From assembly GCA_036443405.1 (NCBI GenBank), contig JAZFYD010000114.1, positions 1 through 13,771 of the forward strand: a stretch of 13,771 nucleotides of DNA, read 5' to 3'. Positions 7,671 through 13,380 of the stretch are shown piece after piece (position 1 is the stretch's first letter; the number at the start of each line of letters is the position of its first letter). Under the pieces are notes generated by a model that was given only the letters and a program-made list of their open reading frames with translations, had not been told where the DNA came from and ran no database searches. The position numbers and the translations under genes are program-made. This DNA is from JAZFYD01 sp036443405. Its GTDB lineage: Bacteria; Planctomycetota; PLA2.

Positions 7671-7691
7671 CTCTCGTCGAGAGAGTTTTTT
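7671..7691 (+). terminator. Terminator-like hairpin antisense to the receptor leader
   Basis: CTCTC (7671-7675), loop GTC and GAGAG (7679-7683) are followed by AG and six T residues (7686-7691). On the plus strand this has terminator form, but no plus-strand gene precedes it, only the antisense of the receptor gene. It may stop antisense transcription, or act as a hairpin in the receptor mRNA leader on the other strand. The stem is short. Confidence 0.35.
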
Positions 7692-7740
7692 CGCGTTGTA
7701 CACCACAACAACCGGCGGTGTCGGCGGCGTGAGCAAATCG

Positions 7741-7866
7741 GAGCCGATTCCGCGGATCGGTCTTGCGCCAACCGGCGCTTTTGAGTCTCCTAGCCGTCGA
7801 AGAACCAGGCCGGGAGGGACCTCTCGGCTGGGGCCCGTGATTCCGAGGAAACGCGGGCCGTTTTTA
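7741..7866 (+). ncRNA. Candidate structured RNA ending in an intrinsic terminator
   Basis: The plus strand carries successive stem-loops: CCGAT/ATCGG (7744-7748 with 7756-7760), GCGCC/GGCGC followed by TTTT (7765-7782), and CCTAGCCG/CGGCTGGG (7789-7796 with 7825-7832). The last is GGCCCGTG/CGCGGGCC (7832-7839 with 7852-7859), followed by G and TTTTT (7861-7865). No plausible coding sequence ends here: the nearest genes on both sides are on the minus strand. T tracts occur only on the plus side, so the hairpins are not terminators for the minus-strand gene ending at 7872. I do not recognise a known riboswitch or sRNA family and saw no clear promoter. It could be an sRNA or a chance cluster. 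Confidence 0.3.
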
Positions 7867-7871
7867 TTGGC

Positions 7872-8360
7872 TCAACGCATCAGCTCTTGGAATTCGCTGT
7901 CGATCACTCTTTCGACCCGGTCATTGCTGAACAAGATCAACCGGGTCCTGTCGGCTTCTCGCGGCTCCGGCTCCCACAGGATTGGCCGCACTCGATGAAA
8001 GGCGTTGAGTCGTCCCAGGGCTCGCACGAACGGAAACGCGCTGTAGTCGTCCTTTGCCACCTGCTCCAGGGTTGGCCCGCCCAGAACATCGTTGGTGCAC
8101 CAGTGGACGATTTGCTCCTCGTCGAACCCCTGCCTGCGCAGGATCTCATACACGGGAATGCGACCGTCGTCACCCATGGGGGTTCCGGCCGCGATGTCGA
8201 GGTGCTCGACTATGTCGCCGAGGCGCTCAAGACCGGTGTAAGGCGAGCCGTAGTGCGGCCCGCTGCTGATCGGAGCTTCGGGCAGGAGCAGGAAGCCGAG
8301 CCCAGTCGCGAACAAGAGCAGCCCGAGAAAGATCACGCCGAATTGCTGCAGCTCGCGCAC
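7872..8360 (-). CDS. Small membrane-anchored protein of unknown function
   Basis: The 162-residue product has one hydrophobic segment at about residues 8-26 (GVIFLGLLLFATGLGFLLL), probably an uncleaved anchor. The soluble part contains IPVYEILRRQGFDEEQIVHW and a C-terminal segment rich in charged residues (EPEPREADRTRLILFSNDRVERV). I recognise no family. The start appears to be GTG at 8360, since the ATG at 8370 is out of frame; the ribosome site is poor. It lies 52 bases downstream of the HAMP-protein gene on the same strand, so the two may form an operon. Membrane topology is predicted by eye only. Confidence 0.6.
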   Translation of the reverse strand: MRELQQFGVIFLGLLLFATGLGFLLLPEAPISSGPHYGSPYTGLERLGDIVEHLDIAAGTPMGDDGRIPVYEILRRQGFDEEQIVHWCTNDVLGGPTLEQVAKDDYSAFPFVRALGRLNAFHRVRPILWEPEPREADRTRLILFSNDRVERVIDSEFQELMR

Positions 8361-8412
8361 GCACCCATTCTAGGCACGCGTGACAAGGCTTAGCGAGATC
8401 GAGTCGAGTGTC

Positions 8413-8955
8413 TCAGGCGTCGGCCGCAGCCGGCTCGGCCGCGTCTTCGTCAGCGGTCTCGGGCGACAGCGCGGCCTTCAGCAGCTCCTTCGCTCCCTCG
8501 ACATCGCCCTCGTTGAGACACGCATCCACGTTGGTCCGCTGCTCGTGTTCAGCGACGATCTTCAGGCGCAATTCTTCGACGAGGCCGGCCAGCGATTTCA
8601 GCTGATCGCGCTTGCGCAGCGAGAGGCGCACAGAGAAGTCGCCCGAGACCATCGCACGAACGCAGCGCTCGATGACGTACACCGGGCCCGCGATGCGATG
8701 GGTCAGAAGCAGTGTCACGGTGAACAGAATCGCCGTGGCGAGGGAGAAATAGACCGCCGTTCCGCGAATCAACACGTCGCGAGTCTGCGCGGAGTCCATG
8801 TTGACGAGCGCGTCGGAACTGGGCAGCACGACGAACGCGACCGCGTAGAGCGCCCCGATGCCGAGCATGACCGCCACGACGTAGAGCCCCAGGGTCATCT
8901 GGATCTTGGTGTCCACCAGGAAGATCCGGCGCTTGAAGTTGGGTTTTCCGCTCAT
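8413..8955 (-). CDS. HAMP-domain membrane protein without an output domain
   Basis: The 180-residue protein has two membrane helices (about 20-44 and 65-86) flanking a periplasmic loop of only some 20 residues. A HAMP domain follows at about 84-136 (HRIAGPVYVIERCVRAMVSG, then RKRDQLKSLAGLVEELRLKI). HAMP domains relay signals from membrane sensors to kinase, cyclase or chemotaxis modules, but here only a 44-residue acidic, Ala-rich tail follows, so no enzymatic output is present. It may pair with a separate partner or regulate a membrane machine. GGAGG lies eight bases before the ATG. It is divergent from the prepilin-like gene, with a 95-bp gap if that gene starts at 9051. I infer shared regulation but cannot show it. 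Confidence 0.8.
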   Translation of the reverse strand: MSGKPNFKRRIFLVDTKIQMTLGLYVVAVMLGIGALYAVAFVVLPSSDALVNMDSAQTRDVLIRGTAVYFSLATAILFTVTLLLTHRIAGPVYVIERCVRAMVSGDFSVRLSLRKRDQLKSLAGLVEELRLKIVAEHEQRTNVDACLNEGDVEGAKELLKAALSPETADEDAAEPAAADA

Positions 8956-9050
8956 GTTCCGTGCCTCCGCACGATTCCCCTATCGGAACGATCTTCCATC
9001 AACTCAAGCGGCATGCACGAAGTGGTCGATGGGGACCTGGGGCAACTCTC

Positions 9051-9737
9051 TTGAAACACAGACAGGCGTTCACGCTACTCGAGCTTCTGATGGTGCTCGT
9101 TGTGCTTGCGATCCTGATCACGATGGTGATTCCGAGCATGATCGCATCGAAGTCCGAGGCGAACGAAACCGCTGCGGCCACCACGCTTCGGAACATCGTG
9201 CAGGCCCAGGTGGAGTTCGTGACCCGGAAATCCTCGGATCAAGACAAAAACGGCACGGGCGAGTACGCCACGCTGGCCGAGTTGTCCGGTGGTGTCCCGA
9301 TTCGAGAATCCCTCGGGGGGACCAAGCGCCTCAGTCCGGTGGCGCTCGTGACCGCCTTCCAAACCGTCACGGCCAACGGTGAGGTGCTGCGCCAGGGATA
9401 CTACTTCCGCCTGTACGTGCCGGATGCCACCGGGGACGGCGTCCGTGAACTCGCCGGCGGTGGGGTCGACCCCGCGGTCGATGACGAATTGGCCGAGACC
9501 GCATGGTGCATCTACGCGTGGCCGCAAAGATACGGCACGACCGGCCGACGGACGATGTTTGCCAACCAAAACGGCGACATCACCTTCACGGAGTCCGCGA
9601 CCTACACCGGTGCGAACGCGCCCATCGTAGCGGGCGCCGCTTTCGCCGCCCCCGGTGGTGCCGACGACATGCTGGGCGCCGTAGCCGTGAACGCCGCCGG
9701 CCGCGACGGCAACACCTGGAAAGCGGCCGTCCGCTAG
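9051..9737 (+). CDS. Type IV pilin/GspG-like prepilin with N-terminal methylation motif
   Basis: The 228-residue product begins MKHRQA followed by FTLLELLMVLVVLAILITMV, a classic class III signal. A prepilin peptidase would cut after A6, leaving N-methyl-Phe with Glu at position +5. The residue before the cut is Ala rather than the usual Gly. The rest of the N-terminal helix is hydrophobic to about residue 26. The C-terminal part (DVRELAGGGVD-like segments, AETAWCIYAWPQ) resembles the small globular heads of pseudopilins or minor pilins. I chose the TTG at 9051 because it gives the normal short leader and GGGG lies about nine bases upstream; starting at the ATG at 8961 would put 30 extra residues before the signal. 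No other secretion or pilus genes are in the window. Confidence 0.82.
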   Translation: MKHRQAFTLLELLMVLVVLAILITMVIPSMIASKSEANETAAATTLRNIVQAQVEFVTRKSSDQDKNGTGEYATLAELSGGVPIRESLGGTKRLSPVALVTAFQTVTANGEVLRQGYYFRLYVPDATGDGVRELAGGGVDPAVDDELAETAWCIYAWPQRYGTTGRRTMFANQNGDITFTESATYTGANAPIVAGAAFAAPGGADDMLGAVAVNAAGRDGNTWKAAVR

Positions 9738-9854
9738 GACACGTCCGCCCCGCTTCGCCGACAACCCGCGAAAGCAAACAGCGTTGCGAATGCCGCCGAT
9801 GGAATGCGCGAACGTCCGCTTCGTTGCTGCCTCTGCTACTCTCCCGCCGCCGCC

Positions 9855-10220
9855 ATGCTCGAAGTGTTCCTCTGGTATCAGCGCATCCTCGCGGTGTTTT
9901 ATGTGTTCGGCGCGCTCATTCACGCCGCGAATCTGTTCGGGCTTGGCCGCTACACCGTGAAAGAGATGCCGCGGGCGTGGCTCGCCGCGGACATCGGGTT
10001 CTTGAGCCTCGACCTCGCGGTGGTCGCGGGACTTTGGACACCGACCGCGTGGGGGCGGATCTGCTTCTTGGCGGCGGCGGGAACGCAGCTCCTGATGTTC
10101 ACGCAGTTCCCGAACGTGTTTTCGGAAACCGATAAGGACCGCGAGCAACTCCGCGGCCTCGTACGCTTCCACGTCGTGAGCGTCGCCGCGTTCTTGGTGC
10201 TGTGGTTTCTCGCGCGCTGA
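9855..10220 (+). CDS. Four-helix integral membrane protein of unknown function
   Basis: The 121-residue product is mostly hydrophobic, with membrane helices at about 8-28, 43-61, 65-83 and 103-120. A polar stretch at 88-101 (VFSETDKDREQLRG) separates the last two. The size and arrangement recall DoxX-type small membrane proteins, but I cannot assign it. The start is uncertain: the ORF can also begin at 9804, adding 17 Cys- and Arg-rich residues, and neither start has a good ribosome site. I prefer 9855 because helix 1 then begins almost at once. It lies after the prepilin gene on the same strand with a 117-base gap and no terminator. Confidence 0.65.
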   Translation: MLEVFLWYQRILAVFYVFGALIHAANLFGLGRYTVKEMPRAWLAADIGFLSLDLAVVAGLWTPTAWGRICFLAAAGTQLLMFTQFPNVFSETDKDREQLRGLVRFHVVSVAAFLVLWFLAR

Positions 10221-10542
10221 TGCGCGTGCCCCGCCAGATCGCGGGGCCGCGGTCTCGGAGATCACTCGCTTCGCCACGCTCCCCTATTCACCCGAAAGGA
10301 GCCCGAGTATTCCGAAAGGAATAAAGATGGCGGCGACCGTCCCACCGGCGCCCGCCGCCCGTTTTGGAGCTTCCGATCCCACCATCGAAAACTTCGGTTA
10401 CTCCTACAAAGGCTACGAGCCTCGGCCCGAATCGGTTCCATGGAAAACCGGGATATTTCGCCCGTTATCGCTGGTTCTTGCTCCGTCCAGCCGCACGCGC
10501 CGCGCCTTGACATCACTACCCCCAATTCCGTATGCCAAGGCC
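10221..10542 (+). other. Intergenic leader region upstream of the GyrI-like gene
   Basis: This 322-bp stretch holds no gene I can support. GCCCCGC (10228-10234) pairs with GCGGGGC (10241-10247), a stem without a T tract just after the previous gene. Two copies of (C/T)CCGAAAGGA lie at 10291-10300 and 10311-10320, and TATTCC-GAAA-GGAATA (10308-10323) forms a 6-bp hairpin with a GNRA loop. An ATG at 10327 with an SD-like AGGA opens a frame that runs into the GyrI-like gene, but its codons look non-coding and its sequence has no GyrI features. Confidence 0.5.
10507..10536 (+). promoter_or_regulatory. Promoter for a possibly leaderless GyrI-like mRNA
   Basis: TTGACA (10507-10512) is a perfect -35 box and TATGCC (10531-10536) a moderate -10 box, 18 bases apart. 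A start about seven bases after the -10 box falls on the ATG at 10543, so the message could lack a leader. There is no Shine-Dalgarno sequence before this ATG, which fits. Confidence 0.5.
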
Positions 10543-10986
10543 ATGGAATGCTCCATCGAGACCCTCACCCCCCAACCGGCCCTCGGCATCAAGACCCAGA
10601 CCACGATCGCGGAAATCGGCGAGAAACTGGGCCAGATCATGGCGGAACTCGGACCCGCCGCAGGTGACCTCGCGACCGGCCCCGTCCTCGCACGCTGGCA
10701 CGAGTGGGAAACCGACAGGGGTCTCATGGAGGTCGCGCTCCCGGTTTCGGAACCCGCTCCGGGCTCCGGCCGGATCGAGGCGAGCGAGCTACCGGGCGGG
10801 CGTGCCGTTGTCGCAACCCACGTCGGACCGTATGCCACGCTCAAGGACTCGTGGATCGCGGTCACCGCCTGGATGAAGGAGCAGGGATTGGAGGGGACGG
10901 CGGCCCCGTGGGAGCAATACCTCGATGACCCCTGTACGACTGCGCCGGAGAGTCTGCGCACTCTGATCGTGTGGCCGATCGGCTAG
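10543..10986 (+). CDS. GyrI-like small-molecule binding domain protein
   Basis: The 147-residue product matches single-domain GyrI-like proteins (AraC effector-binding/SbmC fold, typically about 150 residues). It has the hallmark block ELPGGRAVVATHVGPYATLK (82-101), then a helix AWMKEQGLE, then WEQYLDDP (123-130) with the conserved Glu124 in the ligand pocket, and a final strand TLIVWPIG. Standalone members bind hydrophobic or cationic small molecules, and some hydrolyse or sequester cyclopropanoid toxins. No DNA-binding domain is present, so it is not itself a transcription factor. Translation is placed at 10543 rather than 10327 from family length and the promoter position. Its stop is one base from the end of the convergent gene ending at 10988, leaving no room for a terminator. 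Confidence 0.85.
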   Translation: MECSIETLTPQPALGIKTQTTIAEIGEKLGQIMAELGPAAGDLATGPVLARWHEWETDRGLMEVALPVSEPAPGSGRIEASELPGGRAVVATHVGPYATLKDSWIAVTAWMKEQGLEGTAAPWEQYLDDPCTTAPESLRTLIVWPIG

Positions 10987-10987
10987 C

Positions 10988-11446
10988 TCACCGGCCTCTT
11001 CCTACCGGCAAGATACCGTTCGTCGTCGGCAGCACGACTCTGGGATGGTCGTCGTCATGGCAAAACCCGACAAAGATGTCCGTATCGGTTTTGCCCTTAT
11101 CGAAGGAGACGGTTGCGGTGTTGAGCACGACCGTCCGGCCCTCCAGCGCGCCGATGTCGTTTAGCCCGCCGAGCAGCGCCGCGGAATCGAGTTCGCCGGG
11201 CAAGACCAGCGCAAACGCCGGTAGCGCGGGCGACACGGAGACAACCTGCGCCCAAAGCGTGGGCTGACACTGCTCCTGGAACTGCCGCACCATCGGCGCC
11301 GCTTTATCCGGGGGCACCTCGATGTGCGCCGGCAGCGCGACGAAGCTGTGCGTCACACTACCCGCATCGATTTCAATCGCCGCATCGCCCGGTTGCATCA
11401 CGTGCGTGTCGCGTTGCATGTGGTCGGGTTCCGTGGGCTCGATCAC
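10988..11446 (-). CDS. Unknown protein translationally coupled to the methyltransferase
   Basis: The 152-residue product is unfamiliar. It is rich in beta-type segments (VTHSFVALPAHIEV, AFALVLPGELDSAALLGGLN, TVVLNTATVSF) and ends with FVGFCHDDDHPRVVLPTTNG and a short basic tail. No signal peptide or membrane helix is seen, so it is probably soluble. The GTG at 11446 overlaps the methyltransferase stop by four bases (GTGA), a typical coupling arrangement. An ATG at 11419 is an alternative start; a longer frame to 11518 would overlap the methyltransferase by 76 bases and is unlikely. The gene order suggests a partner of, or accessory to, the methyltransferase, but nothing in the sequence says what it does. 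Confidence 0.65.
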   Translation of the reverse strand: MIEPTEPDHMQRDTHVMQPGDAAIEIDAGSVTHSFVALPAHIEVPPDKAAPMVRQFQEQCQPTLWAQVVSVSPALPAFALVLPGELDSAALLGGLNDIGALEGRTVVLNTATVSFDKGKTDTDIFVGFCHDDDHPRVVLPTTNGILPVGRGR

Positions 11447-12123
11447 TTGGGGCGTGCTCGCATCAACAGCGAAGGAAAGGCCGGCAACCCGCGTGCGAAG
11501 ACCTGGAACGATTCGCAATCCATGATTTCGTAACCCTCAGCGATCAGTGTTTCCTTGGTATTTCGGTTCAGGTTGCATCCCTGGCGGTTGTAGAGCCGCC
11601 ACAGCGGGTTGACGAGGTGCATCAACGCACCCGGAACCGGTCGCGGGCTGCGGACGTGCTCCATAAGCCGCACCTCCCCGCCGGGTTTCAGCACCCGACG
11701 GATTTCGGACAGCGCCTGTTTCGGCGAAGTCACGCTGCAAAGCACCGCCGAAACCACCACGACATCGAACCGCTCCGACTCAAACGCGAGCGCTTCGGCA
11801 TCCGCCAACTCAAGGGTGATGTTGGCTCGAGAGGCCTCCGCGGCCACGAAGGCGTGGCCGAGAAAATCCGGCGCGTACTCCGTCGCGACCACGTTCAATC
11901 CCGGTGGATAGTGCCGAAACATCAACCCCGTGCCGCAACCGATCTCCAACACCTCCCCGGTGAGGTCCTCGAGTCCCTCGACCAATCGCGCGCGCCAGGC
12001 TGCGACGCCCGCTTCGTCCGCACGCTCGCTCAGCAGATGAAACAGCTCGGCCTGGCTCATGCGCGTGCTCATGACGGCGACGCCGGGCGCGTGCCGGAAA
12101 AAGTGGGCGATCTCGCGAAGCAT
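11443..12123 (-). CDS. Class I SAM-dependent methyltransferase (UbiE/METTL7-like)
   Basis: The 226-residue protein has the Rossmann-like SAM-binding core. Motif I is VLEIGCGTG (58-66), an acidic strand end follows in VATEYAPDFL (79-88), motif IV is FDVVVVSAVLCSV (119-131), and the post-motif segment is LKPGGEVRLMEHV (145-157). The C-terminal WRLYNRQGCNLNRNT (175-189) resembles the GC-L-R-T block of METTL7-type small-molecule methyltransferases. The substrate is unknown; lipids, thiols or quinones are possible. The start could be ATG 12123, 12072 or 12060; none has a good ribosome site. I keep 12123 because the extra codons have coding-like third positions and a CATAAA sits 12 bases upstream. 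It diverges from the ADP-ribosylglycohydrolase-like gene and overlaps the next gene by four bases. Confidence 0.88.
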   Translation of the reverse strand: MLREIAHFFRHAPGVAVMSTRMSQAELFHLLSERADEAGVAAWRARLVEGLEDLTGEVLEIGCGTGLMFRHYPPGLNVVATEYAPDFLGHAFVAAEASRANITLELADAEALAFESERFDVVVVSAVLCSVTSPKQALSEIRRVLKPGGEVRLMEHVRSPRPVPGALMHLVNPLWRLYNRQGCNLNRNTKETLIAEGYEIMDCESFQVFARGLPAFPSLLMRARPK

Positions 12124-12138
12124 GGCCGGTGGAAGTTT

Positions 12139-13239
12139 ATGCTGCCGGGCATGAAGGCTCGCGCAAATTCCGCCGTGACGGGCGCGCTCGTGGCGGATGC
12201 CGCATCACTCGGGTTGCATTGGATCTACGACCCGGAGCGCCTCGCCGAGGTCGGCGGCAACAAGCCGGAGTTCTTGGAACCCGACATTCGCCACTACAAG
12301 GGCACGACGGCGTACTTCGCGCATCGTGACAAACACGCGGGGGACTCGACCCATTACGGCGAGCAACTGAAGGTTCTGTTGCGTTCGCTTCAGGCGTGCG
12401 ATCAACGACTCGCTGTTTCCGACTACGAACGCCGGTTCGTCGAATCGTTCGGACCGGGCGGCACCTTCGTCGGCTACATCGATTTCGCGACACGCGAGAC
12501 GTTGCGCTTGATCGATCAGGCCGAGCGGGACGCGCTGACCGCGGCGCACGCGTTCGATCTCGGCGAGCACGAATCCGATCGCGCCCTGATGGAAGCCAAG
12601 GTGATGGCCAACGTGCGGCGCTGGAACGACGAAAAACTCGATCAGGCGATGGCCAAGGCCGTGCGGATCACACACGGCGAAAACGAGGACCTCATCGCAG
12701 TCGTGCAGGAGATGGCTCGGGCGGTGAAGCGGGCGCGCACCGGGTTTCACGGTGCCGACGACGTTCAACTCCCGGCGCTGTCCAAGCTGCCGGCGCTCGC
12801 GGCGGCGGTTCTGGACCCGGGCGAACGCGAGGCGGCCGTCGAACACGCGGTGCGGGTCACCAACGACAACGACGAAGCGGTCGCCCACGGACACGCGATG
12901 GCGCACGCGCTGTGGGCGGCGCTTGACGGAGCGAGCCCGCGAGAAGCCGCCGACGCGGCCGCGAACGGCGCTCCGGCAGCGGTGCGTGACCTCTACACAC
13001 AAGCACTCGCGTTTGGCGGCACGGCGAGCGACGCCGCGGCGCATTTCGGCCGCGCGTGCCCGCTCCCCGAGTCCGCGCCGGTCATTCTGGTGCACATGCG
13101 CGACGCGACGGATTTCGAGTCGGCGGTCCGTAGCAACATCCTGGCGGGTGGCGACTCCGCAGGCCGCGCGATCGTTCTCGGCGCGGTCCTCGGCGCCGCG
13201 TTCGGCGTTCCGGCGGATTGGGCTGCGCGGCTCGCCTGA
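12139..13239 (+). CDS. ADP-ribosylglycohydrolase-like (crystallin J1-type) protein
   Basis: The 366-residue product has the all-helical ARH/DraG layout. The N-terminal helix reads SAVTGALVADAASLGLHWIYD (11-31), followed by HYGEQLKVLLRSL (72-84), NDNDEAVAHGHAMAHALWAAL (242-262) and a C-terminal GGDSAGRAIVLGAVLGAAFG (337-356). In active ARH enzymes that remove ADP-ribose from arginine, the C-terminal motif is usually GGDTDT and helps hold two Mg ions. Here it is GGDSAGR, which resembles crystallin J1-type relatives, so hydrolase activity is doubtful or altered. I place the start at ATG 12139 because GGTGGA lies five bases upstream; ATG 12151 is the alternative, and the long upstream frame is the antisense of the methyltransferase. 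No Rossmann or membrane segment is seen, so it is predicted cytoplasmic. Confidence 0.88.
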   Translation: MLPGMKARANSAVTGALVADAASLGLHWIYDPERLAEVGGNKPEFLEPDIRHYKGTTAYFAHRDKHAGDSTHYGEQLKVLLRSLQACDQRLAVSDYERRFVESFGPGGTFVGYIDFATRETLRLIDQAERDALTAAHAFDLGEHESDRALMEAKVMANVRRWNDEKLDQAMAKAVRITHGENEDLIAVVQEMARAVKRARTGFHGADDVQLPALSKLPALAAAVLDPGEREAAVEHAVRVTNDNDEAVAHGHAMAHALWAALDGASPREAADAAANGAPAAVRDLYTQALAFGGTASDAAAHFGRACPLPESAPVILVHMRDATDFESAVRSNILAGGDSAGRAIVLGAVLGAAFGVPADWAARLA

Positions 13240-13341
13240 ATCGTGGCGGTGCCACATTCCACGAAGAGGGCAATGGGGACGTGGTTCGGAGGACCGAGAG
13301 GTGGGGTCCGACGCATGAGGCCAGGGCCGAGGCCGAGGGAC

Positions 13342-13368
13342 TTGACGAATGCGCCGTGCGCGTATGCT
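13342..13368 (+). promoter_or_regulatory. Possible promoter of the ABC-F gene
   Basis: TTGACG (13342-13347) and TATGCT (13363-13368) are separated by 15 bases, shorter than the usual 17. Transcription would start about five bases before the ATG at 13381, and no Shine-Dalgarno sequence is present, so the message would have almost no leader. Confidence 0.3.
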
Positions 13369-13380
13369 TCCTGACCGGCC

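Noticed and set aside
7621..7871. Cobalamin, fluoride, glycine or c-di-GMP riboswitch upstream of the receptor
   Set aside because: I looked for the conserved cores of these classes on both strands and did not find them.
9075..10277. Minus-strand ORF of 400 aa
   Set aside because: Antisense to the prepilin-like and membrane protein genes; rich in Arg, Gly and His with no domain.
11617..12138. N-terminal extension of the ADP-ribosylglycohydrolase-like ORF
   Set aside because: It is antisense to the methyltransferase and shows no homology; the family N-terminus begins just after 12139.
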